From assembly GCA_019115785.1 (NCBI GenBank), contig DXCX01000015.1, positions 1 through 60,751 of the forward strand: DNA of 60,751 nucleotides. The letters run 5' to 3'. The notes beneath the pieces are model-generated. The model was given only the letters and a program-made list of their open reading frames with translations. It was not told the DNA's origin and did no database searches. Each line of letters starts with the position of its first letter. The first letter of the stretch is position 1. The position numbers and the translations under genes are program-made. Positions 7,456-15,673 of the stretch are shown piece after piece. The stretch comes from Candidatus Intestinimonas merdavium. GTDB lineage: Bacteria; Bacillota; Clostridia; Oscillospirales; Oscillospiraceae.

Positions 7456-8403
7456 TCAGGAATCCATATCCGTGGCAGTGGCGATTCGCAGGCTGGGATC
7501 GGCCACTCTGGCAAGTACGGTGGCCAGCTCCGCCCGACTGAGGGTACGCTCGGGGGCAAAGAGGCCGGTGTCGTCAATACCGGTGAGGATACCGGCCCGG
7601 TACAGTGTTAACACCTCTGGGTCGGCAGAGTCGGGAAGCTCTTCCACGGTATTGATGGGGGTAAGTACTGATTCCGGCAGGGCGGAGTAGAGCCATTCGG
7701 CCAGGTCCTGGCGGGTGGCGGGCTCCTCAAAGCCGGCTTCCATGGGCTGCCCTTCCAGAAGACCGTATTCCCGGGCATACCACAGGGCATCCCGGTACCA
7801 CAGGCCCGTAGCGGGGGCGGGGAGAAAGGCGGAGAGCTCCCGGTTAAAGGCGGTATAATCACTGCCCTGGTCGGCAATAAATTCCACACGGTTGGAGTGA
7901 TCGGCGGTGGGGGCAAGACCTCCTGTGAGCACGTCTACACCATTGAGCGTGAGCACCGTCATTGCGGGACCACCGGCGGGGGTGAGTGCGGCATACTCGG
8001 CTGGGGTAACGGTGAGGTAGAGGTGGAGCCGCCGCGGATTCTCCTGATCGTAACGGTAGGTGAGGCCTCGGTCTAGGTCACAGGTGTTAAAGGTCAGCAG
8101 AACAGCTCCGGTGGGTGTGGACAAAAGACCTGTTCCCCAACTGTCGGGGGCGGAGGGGGGATCTCCCGTTCCACCGTTGGCCTGATAGTGGAGGCGAACG
8201 GTCACTGTCATGACCTCGGCCAGGGTTACCGCCCTGTCTGGGGAAAAGGTGTCATTATCTGTGCCCTTCATTAGGCCTTGTGCCACACAGAGCTGGGCGG
8301 CATGGGAATACCAGGCATTTTCCGGCACATCGGAAAATGCCCGGGCAGGGAGGACCAGGAGGGCAGTCAGCACAAGAGACAAGGGCAAGAGGCGGGTTTT
8401 CAT
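7456..8403 (-). CDS. Secreted SLH-domain protein
   Basis: 315 residues with a clear signal peptide (MKTRLLPLSLVLTALLVLPARA) and an SLH domain at about 24-75 (FSDVPENAWYSHAAQLCVAQ). A middle region without recognised domain contains VLTLNGVDVLTGG, and SLH-like repeats return at the C-terminus (WYRDALWYAREYGLLEGQP and YRAGILTGIDDTGLFAPE). SLH domains bind pyruvylated secondary cell-wall polymers and hold proteins at the cell surface. The start at 8403 has GAGAGGAA upstream; the longer reading adds a non-signal N-terminus. Function of the central part is unknown. Confidence 0.85.
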   Translation of the reverse strand: MKTRLLPLSLVLTALLVLPARAFSDVPENAWYSHAAQLCVAQGLMKGTDNDTFSPDRAVTLAEVMTVTVRLHYQANGGTGDPPSAPDSWGTGLLSTPTGAVLLTFNTCDLDRGLTYRYDQENPRRLHLYLTVTPAEYAALTPAGGPAMTVLTLNGVDVLTGGLAPTADHSNRVEFIADQGSDYTAFNRELSAFLPAPATGLWYRDALWYAREYGLLEGQPMEAGFEEPATRQDLAEWLYSALPESVLTPINTVEELPDSADPEVLTLYRAGILTGIDDTGLFAPERTLSRAELATVLARVADPSLRIATATDMDS

Positions 8404-8651
8404 GGGTATTTCCTCTCTTTTCGTGGGCGGAAGGGGTTGGCCATGGTATACAGACCAGCCCACATCTCCTTGGAGCAGATTTTGGAGCCGTTAAGAAAAA
8501 GGGTATCCTTTGGTGGTTCCAGGCCGTATGTTTCATTGCGTATCTGGATGGTTGGCGCCTTAGAGGGAGGGTTCCAATGTGCGTAGTGGCGGCAAGTGTC
8601 AGGACACTCACCGCCGCTGTGAGTATCAAAAATAAGCAACAGGCGCTTCAC
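8400..8651 (-). CDS. Possible small protein between serS and the SLH gene
   Basis: A GTG-initiated frame of 83 residues starts 5 bases after serS stops, and its TGA overlaps the ATG of the SLH gene, as in coupled operon genes. It contains a CPDTC motif and a basic C-terminus. Against it: no Shine-Dalgarno before the GTG, third-position GC clearly lower than its neighbours, and the CPDTC part is encoded by a strong inverted repeat (8588-8615). It may simply be an intergenic spacer carrying a hairpin. Confidence 0.3.
   Translation of the reverse strand: MKRLLLIFDTHSGGECPDTCRHYAHWNPPSKAPTIQIRNETYGLEPPKDTLFLNGSKICSKEMWAGLYTMANPFRPRKERKYP
8588..8615. repeat. Inverted repeat downstream of serS
   Basis: GGCGG and AGTGTC pair with GACACT and CCGCC across a 2-base centre, with mismatched bases between the blocks. 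No T-run follows on either strand, so a terminator role is uncertain. It is the main structure in the 252 bases between serS and the SLH gene. Confidence 0.6.
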
Positions 8652-8655
8652 TGGC

Positions 8656-9957
8656 TCATTTTTTGGGTACCAGGAGCTCCTTGCCGCCCATATAGGGGCG
8701 TAGGACTGCGGGAATCTTTACGGTGCCGTCGGCCTGGAGGTTGTTCTCCAGGAAGGCGATGAGCATACGGGGCGGGGCCACGACGGTATTGTTGAGGGTG
8801 TGGGGGAGGCAGGTGCCGTTCTCGCCCTTGACCCGCATCTTCAGACGGCGGGCCTGGGCATCTCCCAGGTTGGAGCAGGAACAGACCTCAAAATATTTCT
8901 GCTGCCGGGGAGACCAGGCTTCAATATCGCAGGACTTTACCTTCAGATCCGCAAGATCACCGGAGCAGCACTCCAGCTGCCGCACGGGGATGTCCATGGA
9001 CTGGAAGAGCTCCACAGAGTACTTCCACATCTGTTCATACCACTTCATGGAGTCCTCAGGCTTGCAGACCACCACCATCTCCTGCTTTTCAAACTGGTGG
9101 ATGCGGTAGACGCCCCGCTCCTCAATGCCGTGGGCGCCCTTTTCCTTGCGGAAGCAGGGGGAGTAGGAGGTGAGGGTCTGGGGCAGGGAATCCTCCGGAA
9201 TGATATGGTCAATGAACTTGCCGATCATGGAGTGCTCGGAGGTGCCGATGAGATAGAGATCTTCCCCTTCGATCTTATACATCATGGCATCCATCTCAGT
9301 CTGGCTCATTACGCCCTCCACCACATTACCGTGGATCATGAAGGGGGGGACACAGAAGGTAAAGCCCTTGTCGATCATAAAGTCCCGGGCATAGGCCAGT
9401 ACGGCCTCATGGAGCCGGGCAATATCGCCCATCAGGTAGTAGAAGCCGTTACCAGAGACACGGCCGGCGGCATCCATATCAATACCGTTGAAGGACTCCA
9501 TGATCTGGGTATGGTAGGGGATCTCAAAGTCGGGGGTGACCGGCTCGCCGAAGCGCTGGACCTCCACGTTGCAGGAATCGTCGGGACCAATGGGCACGGA
9601 GGGATCAATGATATTGGGGATCTGGAGCATGATATGACGGATCTGCTCAGCCAGCTCGGTCTCTCTTGTCTCCAAATAGGCCAACCGGTCGGCGTCAGCC
9701 TTTACTTCCGCCTTGAGCTGCTCTGCTTCGGCCAGCTTGGAGGGGTCCTTCTTGGACTGACCCATGAGAATGCCAACCTGCTTACTCTTGGCGTTCCGGG
9801 CGGTTCGCAGATCCTGGGCCTCCTGAATGGTGGTCCGATTTTCCGCATCCAGAGTCAGGACCTGGTCTACCAGGGGGAGCTTCTGATCCTGAAACTTCTT
9901 CTTGATGTTTTCCTTCACGGCCTCGGGATTTTCCCGGACGAATTTAATATCCAGCAT
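8656..9957 (-). CDS. serS: Seryl-tRNA synthetase
   Basis: Charges tRNA-Ser (and tRNA-Sec where present) with serine. The 433-residue product is the usual length. The N-terminal long coiled-coil arm (about 30-105) holds the tRNA long variable arm; the class II core shows motif 2 (SPCFRKEKGAHGIEERGVYRI split around residues 267-290) and motif 3 (NNTVVAPPRMLIAFLENN, about 387-404). GAGGTGAC lies 8 bases before the ATG at 9957. No T-box or other leader motif was seen in the 90 bases upstream. That space instead holds a parS site. Confidence 0.97.
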   Translation of the reverse strand: MLDIKFVRENPEAVKENIKKKFQDQKLPLVDQVLTLDAENRTTIQEAQDLRTARNAKSKQVGILMGQSKKDPSKLAEAEQLKAEVKADADRLAYLETRETELAEQIRHIMLQIPNIIDPSVPIGPDDSCNVEVQRFGEPVTPDFEIPYHTQIMESFNGIDMDAAGRVSGNGFYYLMGDIARLHEAVLAYARDFMIDKGFTFCVPPFMIHGNVVEGVMSQTEMDAMMYKIEGEDLYLIGTSEHSMIGKFIDHIIPEDSLPQTLTSYSPCFRKEKGAHGIEERGVYRIHQFEKQEMVVVCKPEDSMKWYEQMWKYSVELFQSMDIPVRQLECCSGDLADLKVKSCDIEAWSPRQQKYFEVCSCSNLGDAQARRLKMRVKGENGTCLPHTLNNTVVAPPRMLIAFLENNLQADGTVKIPAVLRPYMGGKELLVPKK

Positions 9958-10047
9958 AATCTTGTCACCTCAATCATATTATTTGGAAGTGCTTGGTTTG
10001 TTCGGCCTGTCCTGCCGGATAACATGCGAGTTTTTTAGGGGAGGGGG

Positions 10048-10065
10048 ATGTTTCACGTGAAACAT
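10048..10065. promoter_or_regulatory. parS centromere site 1
   Basis: Perfect match to the bacterial parS palindrome TGTTTCACGTGAAACA at 10049-10064, extended by one pair to 18 bases. ParB loads here. It lies between serS and the coiled-coil gene downstream of parB. Confidence 0.95.
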
Positions 10066-10082
10066 GATTGGAGAAAGGGGAC

Positions 10083-10652
10083 TCAGGTTACAGCATCATA
10101 AATCTCCTGATAGCGATCGGCGGGGGCGTAGCGGTCGGTGTCGGTGGTGCTTTCCGTGGGTAAATACTCCCTAAGGGAGCTGCCGGCAGTGCTATCCTCC
10201 ATCTGCTGAATCAGGGTCCGGCACAGGGAATAGCGTCCACGGACATAGGCCTCGTCAATTTGCCAGAAAAGGTCCATGGCTCTGATTAGCTGTTCCTGCT
10301 GCATCGTTAGATGCTCTCTCTGGCTCTGAAGGTCCTCAAGCTCCCGCTCCGCCTGGGATAGCTGTGTTTGTAAATCAGTCACCTGTTGTTTTAGGCTTTC
10401 GTTTTCGGCCTGAATATCCTCCACTGACTGCATAGCGGATACAGATTCCCGAAGGCCCTCAATGGTGGCGTCACTGGTGCGGCGCTGCATAAAGTAGCTT
10501 AAGGCCATAAGCAGAAAGGCTGCGGCAAAGAGGATGACCAGGTAAATGAGCACAGATTGCTGTTTGTTTCTGGGCTTCTCATGCTCTGCGTCATGCTGAA
10601 GAGGGATGGAGTCATCCTCCTGCACATGGCTTTCTTCCGGCGTTTGACTCAC
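10083..10652 (-). CDS. Single-pass membrane protein with long coiled coil
   Basis: 189 residues: an acidic cytoplasmic-looking N-terminus (1-32), one membrane segment at about 34-53 (SVLIYLVILFAAAFLLMALS), a coiled coil at about 70-125 rich in Glu/Gln/Leu, then a Tyr/Thr-rich tail. GTG start at 10652 overlaps the parB stop (GTGA), with GGGGGG 9 bases upstream, so it is translationally coupled to parB. I do not recognise the family. Its location after parAB and the coiled coil suggest an envelope or chromosome-organising role, which is inference only. Confidence 0.8.
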   Translation of the reverse strand: MSQTPEESHVQEDDSIPLQHDAEHEKPRNKQQSVLIYLVILFAAAFLLMALSYFMQRRTSDATIEGLRESVSAMQSVEDIQAENESLKQQVTDLQTQLSQAERELEDLQSQREHLTMQQEQLIRAMDLFWQIDEAYVRGRYSLCRTLIQQMEDSTAGSSLREYLPTESTTDTDRYAPADRYQEIYDAVT

Positions 10653-11545
10653 AGAACGGGGCCCCCCTTCTGAGACTGCTCCAGCCGGTCCAACAGCTCG
10701 GTCAGGTCCTCGTCATTGTAAAACTCAAATTCTACTTTTCCCTTTTTGGCCCCCATAGTGATGGACACCTTTCGTCCCCATCGCTGTGACAGATCTTTGG
10801 CAGCAGCATCCCGGTAAAGTTTCATGGGATCGGCTTGCTTGGGGGCGGTGGCTTCTTCCGCACCAGCCTGGGACAGGCGTTTTGCCATGGTTTCCGTTTG
10901 CCGGACAGAAAGACCTTCCAGGACGACCTTCTGAGCCAACTTCTTTTGGAGGGTGCTGTCTGACACGGTCAACAGAGCTCTACCATGTCCGGCAGAGAGC
11001 TTTCCCTCTTCCAGAAGAGCGCGGATGGCGTCAGGAAGGGCCAGCAGCCTCATCGCATTGGCCACGGCGGGACGGGATTTTCCCACCTGTTGTGCCGCCT
11101 CCTCCTGGGTAAGTCCATACTCCTGGACCAGAGCCTGATAGCCCAGGGCCTCCTCCATTGGGTTTAGGTCTTCCCGCTGAAGATTCTCGATCAGGCCGAG
11201 CTCCATGACCTTTCGGTCATCGGCCTCAATGATGACGGCGGGCACTTCGGTAAGCCCTGCAAGTTTGGCCGCCCGCCAGCGGCGCTCTCCTGCGATAATC
11301 TGATAATAGCCGGAGCCAAGGCGGCGGACAGTAAGTGGCTGGATAATGCCATGGGTGCGGATTGACTCCGCCAGATCAGCCAAGGTCTCAGGGTCAAAGC
11401 GTTTTCGGGGCTGTTTCATTCCCGGCTCCACCTGGGCGATGGGGAGGGAGACAGATCCTCCCTCTTGATTTTGGAGAGCGGCGTCCCCCAACAGGGCGCC
11501 TAAGCCCTTGCCCAGCCCTTTGCCCAGGCCGCGTTCTGATGCCAT
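10649..11545 (-). CDS. parB: Chromosome partitioning protein ParB (Spo0J)
   Basis: CTP-dependent DNA clamp that loads at parS, spreads, recruits SMC/condensin and stimulates ParA. The 298-residue product has the N-terminal CTP-binding core with AGERRWRAAKLAG (near 84-96) and ENLQREDLNPMEEA (near 121-134), the HTH LTQEEAAQQVGKSRPAVANA (near 142-161), and a C-terminal dimerisation region ending in a Leu-rich helix. SAGHGRALL (near 180) is the Spo0J-type version of the motif that reads TERHARALL in Noc. Start has GGAG upstream; it lies 45 bases after parA. Confidence 0.95.
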   Translation of the reverse strand: MASERGLGKGLGKGLGALLGDAALQNQEGGSVSLPIAQVEPGMKQPRKRFDPETLADLAESIRTHGIIQPLTVRRLGSGYYQIIAGERRWRAAKLAGLTEVPAVIIEADDRKVMELGLIENLQREDLNPMEEALGYQALVQEYGLTQEEAAQQVGKSRPAVANAMRLLALPDAIRALLEEGKLSAGHGRALLTVSDSTLQKKLAQKVVLEGLSVRQTETMAKRLSQAGAEEATAPKQADPMKLYRDAAAKDLSQRWGRKVSITMGAKKGKVEFEFYNDEDLTELLDRLEQSQKGGPVL

Positions 11546-11590
11546 AGGATCACTCCTTTATGTGCTGATTTGCAGAGATAGGAAGGGGAC

Positions 11591-12361
11591 TTAGCCCACA
11601 GTCGCTGCCCGCTTCTCCAACAGCTCGCTGGCCAGAGAGCGATAGGCCTCAGATCCCCGGGATAGATTGTCGTATGCGGTCACAGGTTTGCCGTGACTGG
11701 GAGCCTCGGAGAGACGTACATTGCGCGGTATGACAGTGGCATATACCTTGCCTGGAAAATGTCGCTTGACCTCCTCGGCCACCTGCATGGATAAGTTGGT
11801 CCGGCCGTCATACATGGTGAGAACCACGCCCTCCATATCTATATTGGGATTGAGAGAGCGCTTGACGATACGGATGGTGGAGAGCAGGTCGCTCAGTCCC
11901 TCCAGGGCGTAATACTCACACTGGACCGGTACCATCACTGTGTCGGCGGCACACAGGGCATTGAGAGTAAGCAACTCCAAAGAGGGAGGACAATCGATGA
12001 AGATGTAGTCATACTCGGACCGGAAAGGGTCCAGAGCGCTTTTGAGCAGGTACTCCCTGTGGTCGATGCCAATCATCTCAACTGTAGCCCCTGCCAGTGA
12101 TTTGTTGGCAGGAATGACATCGGCCCATTGGGTGGTTACGATGGCCTTCCGACAGTCAGCGCCGTCAATAAGGACATCGTAGATGGAGGGAGATGCAGTG
12201 GTCTTATCCACTCCAAAGCCGGAAGTGGTGTTGGCCTGGGGGTCAAAATCACAGACCAGGACTCTTTGATCTAGTTCCTTCAAGGCGGCCGCTAAATTGA
12301 CACAGGTGGTTGTCTTGCCTACGCCGCCCTTCTGGTTGACGATGGCGATGGTTTTTCCCAT
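11591..12361 (-). CDS. parA: Chromosome partitioning ATPase ParA (Soj)
   Basis: 256-residue ParA-family ATPase that binds nonspecific DNA as an ATP dimer and, with ParB, segregates origins and regulates replication start. Deviant Walker A QKGGVGKTTT lies at residues 9-18, the Walker A' FDPQANTTSGFG near 40-51, and Walker B FIDCPPSL near 121-128. ATG at 12361 has GAGG upstream. Transcribed with parB; the 289-base region before it carries two parS sites. Confidence 0.96.
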   Translation of the reverse strand: MGKTIAIVNQKGGVGKTTTCVNLAAALKELDQRVLVCDFDPQANTTSGFGVDKTTASPSIYDVLIDGADCRKAIVTTQWADVIPANKSLAGATVEMIGIDHREYLLKSALDPFRSEYDYIFIDCPPSLELLTLNALCAADTVMVPVQCEYYALEGLSDLLSTIRIVKRSLNPNIDMEGVVLTMYDGRTNLSMQVAEEVKRHFPGKVYATVIPRNVRLSEAPSHGKPVTAYDNLSRGSEAYRSLASELLEKRAATVG

Positions 12362-12448
12362 AGGACACCTCGGTTTCTCGTTCCTTCAGGATCTATTTAT
12401 GCTCTACCATTATAATGCCCCCTTCCAGGTAATTCAACAGGAAATCGG

Positions 12449-12464
12449 TGTTTCACGTGAAACA
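12449..12464. promoter_or_regulatory. parS centromere site 2
   Basis: Perfect TGTTTCACGTGAAACA palindrome in the noc-parA gap, 39 bases from site 3. Confidence 0.95.
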
Positions 12465-12502
12465 TATGGCTTTCGACAGGAAATAAATAGAAAAAAGCAG
12501 GA

Positions 12503-12518
12503 TGTTTCACGTGAAACA
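12503..12518. promoter_or_regulatory. parS centromere site 3
   Basis: Perfect 16-base parS core within a longer imperfect palindrome (AGGATGTTTCAC / GTGAAACATCCT). Sites 2 and 3 lie upstream of parA, so ParB bound there could also dampen parAB transcription; that is inference. Confidence 0.95.
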
Positions 12519-12650
12519 TCCTGTCAAACAAAGATACCTGGGAAAAATGGGGAGGAAAAAGATATGCCACCGCGGGTCGGTGTAAAACAAAATACCAATG
12601 GTCAAAGCCGAAGAAAAATCATTTTGCGTAGCGTAAATAGCAGTAAGAAA

Positions 12651-13448
12651 TTATTTGGGAATACGAATGGTGAGCAGAACTGCGTCGTCCGTGTCCTTGC
12701 GGTCGTATTGCGCCTGGATGCCCGCACCCTGCATCACCTTCATGGCCCGGCTCACCGTGTTGAGAAATAGCCGCACATCCCGAATCAAATAAGTGGGCTT
12801 TCGACGCACAGGGACGGGATGAAGAAGGGTTTCAATATAGGATTCAGTTTGGGCCACGGTGAGATTGCCGGCAATGATCTCATCCAGAGCAGCGCTGCGG
12901 GCGGAATCATTCTCCAACCGCAACAGGGCACGGGCATGACGCTCTGTAAGTCCAGCCGATCGAAGCCGTTCCAACAGGTCAGGGGAGAGCTTTAGGAGAC
13001 GCAGCTTATTGGCCACCGCCGATTGAGATTTTCCGATCTGGTGGGCGGCCTCCTCCTGAGAGAGGTGGTAGGTGCGGATAAGCTTGTCCAGAGCCTGTGC
13101 CTCTTCCCAAAAGTCCAGGTCACGTCTCTGGAGGTTTTCCACCAGAGCCAGCAGGGAGGAGGCGGTATCATCCACTTCCACCACAATGCACGGGACCTCC
13201 AAAAGACCGGCCAATTTGGCCGCCCGTAGACGACGCTCTCCCGATACCAGAACAAAAGCTCCATCCCGACGGCGAACCGAAAGGGGCTGAAGAATACCAT
13301 GGACCTTGATGCTCTCTGCCAACTCTTCCAGACTATCTTGGGAAAACTGCCTTCGAGGCTGGTCCGGATTGGGCTTCAAAGCATTTACCGGCAGCCACAG
13401 CACCCGGCCAGATTCAAAGAGGCCTTCACGCTTGCGAAACAGTGCCAT
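12651..13448 (-). CDS. noc: Nucleoid occlusion-type ParB paralogue (Noc)
   Basis: Second ParB-family protein, 265 residues. It has the N-terminal core (SGERRLRAAKLAG near 70-82, ENLQRRDLDFWEEA near 107-120), the HTH LSQEEAAHQIGKSQSAVANK (near 129-148), and GLTERHARALLRL (near 165), which is the Noc version of this motif. In Bacillus, Noc binds ATTTCCCGGGAAAT sites, attaches to the membrane and blocks division over the nucleoid. Bacillus Noc uses an N-terminal amphipathic helix; the N-terminus here (MALFRKREGLFESGRVLW) could serve but is not a clear match. GAGGGG lies upstream of the ATG. It is the first gene of the noc-parA-parB run. Confidence 0.85.
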   Translation of the reverse strand: MALFRKREGLFESGRVLWLPVNALKPNPDQPRRQFSQDSLEELAESIKVHGILQPLSVRRRDGAFVLVSGERRLRAAKLAGLLEVPCIVVEVDDTASSLLALVENLQRRDLDFWEEAQALDKLIRTYHLSQEEAAHQIGKSQSAVANKLRLLKLSPDLLERLRSAGLTERHARALLRLENDSARSAALDEIIAGNLTVAQTESYIETLLHPVPVRRKPTYLIRDVRLFLNTVSRAMKVMQGAGIQAQYDRKDTDDAVLLTIRIPK

Positions 13449-13564
13449 TTCTGCCGCACCCCCTCACCTGATAACCATATTCTACCACACGTGGCGGAGA
13501 AGGAAGGGGAAGGCCGTCGAAGAGAAAAAATTTGGTAAAAGTTGGACTGAAAAGGAAAAATAAA

Positions 13565-13594
13565 TTGCAAAAAAACCAATAGGTATGCTATGAT
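13565..13594 (+). promoter_or_regulatory. Promoter of the hemerythrin-domain gene
   Basis: TTGCAA (13565) and TATGAT (13589) with an 18-base spacer, in a distinctly AT-rich pocket between noc and the rightward gene. The remaining about 140 bases of leader show no recognised element. Confidence 0.5.
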
Positions 13595-13736
13595 AATAAA
13601 GAATACTATTATTATAAAATTTTAATTTTCTCTGCGATAAATGGAAGGGCAAAAACGTTAATAGGACATAGACAACAAAAACAAGGGGAAGGGACCTGAC
13701 CCAACCCGTGACCATGAGAAAGGGGAATACATCTCC

Positions 13737-14675
13737 ATGGAAATTAAGTGGAACAAGGAGCATGAAATGGGGATCGAGGAATTGGATCGTGACCATAAGC
13801 GTCTGTTTTCAATCGCGAGCAAACTTCTGGACAAGGTGCGGGATCCTGAAGATATCAAAGATTCCCAGGTGCGGTTGTTTGTACTGCGGGAAGGGGTGCG
13901 GTACCTGAGAGGCTACTTTGACCAGCATGCCATCCGGGAGGAAGCCTACATGCGGAAAATCGGATATGGTGACTATGCCCTCCACAAACAGCTCCACGAT
14001 GAGTTTAAGGAGAACACGCTGAGCAGCTATGAAAGAGTACTGGAGACAGGGGAGTGCAGCCGGGAAGAGGTCATGGACTTTGTGGGCCGGGGGATCGGCT
14101 GGCTGTTAGAGCACATCTCAACGGCGGACCTGGCCATCGTGGGTCGGGGGACTTTGGGTAAGCCCCGCATTACCAGAATCAATACCCAGGTGGTGGAGCA
14201 GGAGTTCAACGCCATCTTTGCCTCCACCCTCAACATGGACGTGCAGGTTAAGCTCATTGATACAAACTACGCGGGAAAGCCCTTTGGGGCGGCTATCTGC
14301 CAGGAGCTGGTCTACCGCCGTGGGGAGCAAAAGGTCACCGTATTGGCCGGTCTGGAGAACTGCTTCCTGATGGCGGCGGCGGAGGCAGTATACGGGTCGC
14401 AGCTCAAAGGTATGGAGGCCCTTGTCATGTCCACGATGGAGATCTTTAGCGCCAACTTCTGGCGTACCGTGGGCAGCCGCTTTGTGGAGGGGGATGCCGA
14501 GATGGTTTTTGAGAAGAACCAATTTCTCACCCAACCCCAGCTTGAGGAGCGCTTCGCCAAGCATATTCCCAAGCTCTCTATTCTCTTTAACAGCAACCAG
14601 GGGAAATTCTTTGTGGCCACGGAGACGGATATTGCGGCCCAGGCCGAATTCTTTGACTTGCGTGTGGAAGCATAG
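13737..14675 (+). CDS. Bacteriohemerythrin domain fused to a CheX-like domain
   Basis: 312 residues. Residues 1-135 form a hemerythrin domain with the complete di-iron ligand set visible: H20, H64, E68, H83, H87, H126 and D131 (the HxxxE, HxxxH and HIxxxD motifs). Such domains bind O2 reversibly and act as oxygen sensors or stores. Residues about 150-312 resemble the CheX/CheC/CspP fold (MEALVMSTMEIFSANFWRTV), but the family E-x2-N phosphatase motif reads E-x4-N, so CheY phosphatase activity is doubtful. It stands alone with its own promoter and a terminator after it, with no chemotaxis genes nearby. The N-terminal call is firm, the C-terminal one tentative. Confidence 0.8.
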   Translation: MEIKWNKEHEMGIEELDRDHKRLFSIASKLLDKVRDPEDIKDSQVRLFVLREGVRYLRGYFDQHAIREEAYMRKIGYGDYALHKQLHDEFKENTLSSYERVLETGECSREEVMDFVGRGIGWLLEHISTADLAIVGRGTLGKPRITRINTQVVEQEFNAIFASTLNMDVQVKLIDTNYAGKPFGAAICQELVYRRGEQKVTVLAGLENCFLMAAAEAVYGSQLKGMEALVMSTMEIFSANFWRTVGSRFVEGDAEMVFEKNQFLTQPQLEERFAKHIPKLSILFNSNQGKFFVATETDIAAQAEFFDLRVEA

Positions 14676-14700
14676 CACTTAACCTTATAGATAAGAAGAA

Positions 14701-14752
14701 ACCGCCACCGCTTTCCCAGCCTTTGAGGCTTGAAAAGCGGCGGCGGTCTCTT
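14701..14752. terminator. Bidirectional terminator between convergent genes
   Basis: ACCGCC-A-CCGCTTT pairs with AAAGCGG-C-GGCGGT, with an inner AGCCT/AGGCT stem. T-rich tracts follow on both strands, serving the hemerythrin gene and the YitT-family gene. Confidence 0.75.
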
Positions 14753-14762
14753 CATTGATATG

Positions 14763-15635
14763 TCAGGCCCGGAGAAACCCTTTTCCAAAGATCTCGCTGG
14801 AGTTGGTGACGATCATGAAGGCGTGGGGATCGTGCTCCTTGAGATGACGGCGCAGCTGTACCGCCTGGTGGCGGGCCAGGACGGTGAGAACCACCTGATG
14901 ATTTTGGTGTGTATAGGCGCCCTGACCGGACCAGATGGTAGCGCCACGGCCCAGGGTCTCGGTGATGTACTGTGTGACAACTTCGGGCTGGTAGGTGATG
15001 ATCATAAAGGCCTTGTGGCGGTTGAGAGACTCAATGACACTATCCACCAGTACCGACTTCAGGACCAGACCCAGCAGGGAGCACAGGCCCGCAGTAATGT
15101 CAAAGACCACCAGAGCGGAGGCGGCAATGAGCACATCGGAGCAGAGGAGGGCAATGCCCACATCCAACCCGGTGAATTTTTTGAGAATCATGGCGGCAAT
15201 GTCGGTACCGCCGCTGGAAGCGTCCAAATTGAAGAGGATGCCAGCCCCCAAAGCGGGGAGAAGCACGGCAAAAAAGAGTTCCAGGATGAGTTGATCGGTC
15301 AAGGGCCCCGACATGGGCCAGAGCCATTCAAAGAGCTGGACCTCCAGGGAATAGAGAATAGAGCAGTAGACGGTGCGGAAACCAAAGCCCTTATCCAAAA
15401 GGAAAAAGCCCAGTAGCAGGAAAAGAAGGTTGATAACGCCGTTATAGACCGAAGCCGTAAGCCAGGCAACAGGGATAAGCTCTGCCAGGACAATGGCCAG
15501 ACCGGAGACCCCTCCGATGGAGAAATGATTGGGAAACTTAAAGAAATAGACCCCAGCCGAGACAAGGGTAATACCAAAGGTCATAAAAAGAAATTCCTTG
15601 ATATTTTTTGAGGTCAGCCAGCTTTTCTCGTGCAT
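14763..15635 (-). CDS. YitT-family membrane protein (DUF161 plus DUF2179)
   Basis: About 290 residues with five or six predicted membrane segments in the first 190 residues (for instance FLFMTFGITLVSAGVYFF, LLFLLLGFFLL and LILELFFAVLLPALGAGILF). The loop FNLDASSGGTDIAAMIL is typical of YitT proteins. A cytoplasmic C-terminal DUF2179 domain follows (KAFMIITYQPEVVTQYITE onward). Function of the family is unknown. The start at 15635 is preferred because GGAG is then 10 bases away; an ATG two codons upstream at 15641 leaves only 4 bases. Confidence 0.9.
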   Translation of the reverse strand: MHEKSWLTSKNIKEFLFMTFGITLVSAGVYFFKFPNHFSIGGVSGLAIVLAELIPVAWLTASVYNGVINLLFLLLGFFLLDKGFGFRTVYCSILYSLEVQLFEWLWPMSGPLTDQLILELFFAVLLPALGAGILFNLDASSGGTDIAAMILKKFTGLDVGIALLCSDVLIAASALVVFDITAGLCSLLGLVLKSVLVDSVIESLNRHKAFMIITYQPEVVTQYITETLGRGATIWSGQGAYTHQNHQVVLTVLARHQAVQLRRHLKEHDPHAFMIVTNSSEIFGKGFLRA

Positions 15636-15673
15636 GCTCATTCAGCTCCTGTGGTGGATGATAAAAAAGACGG

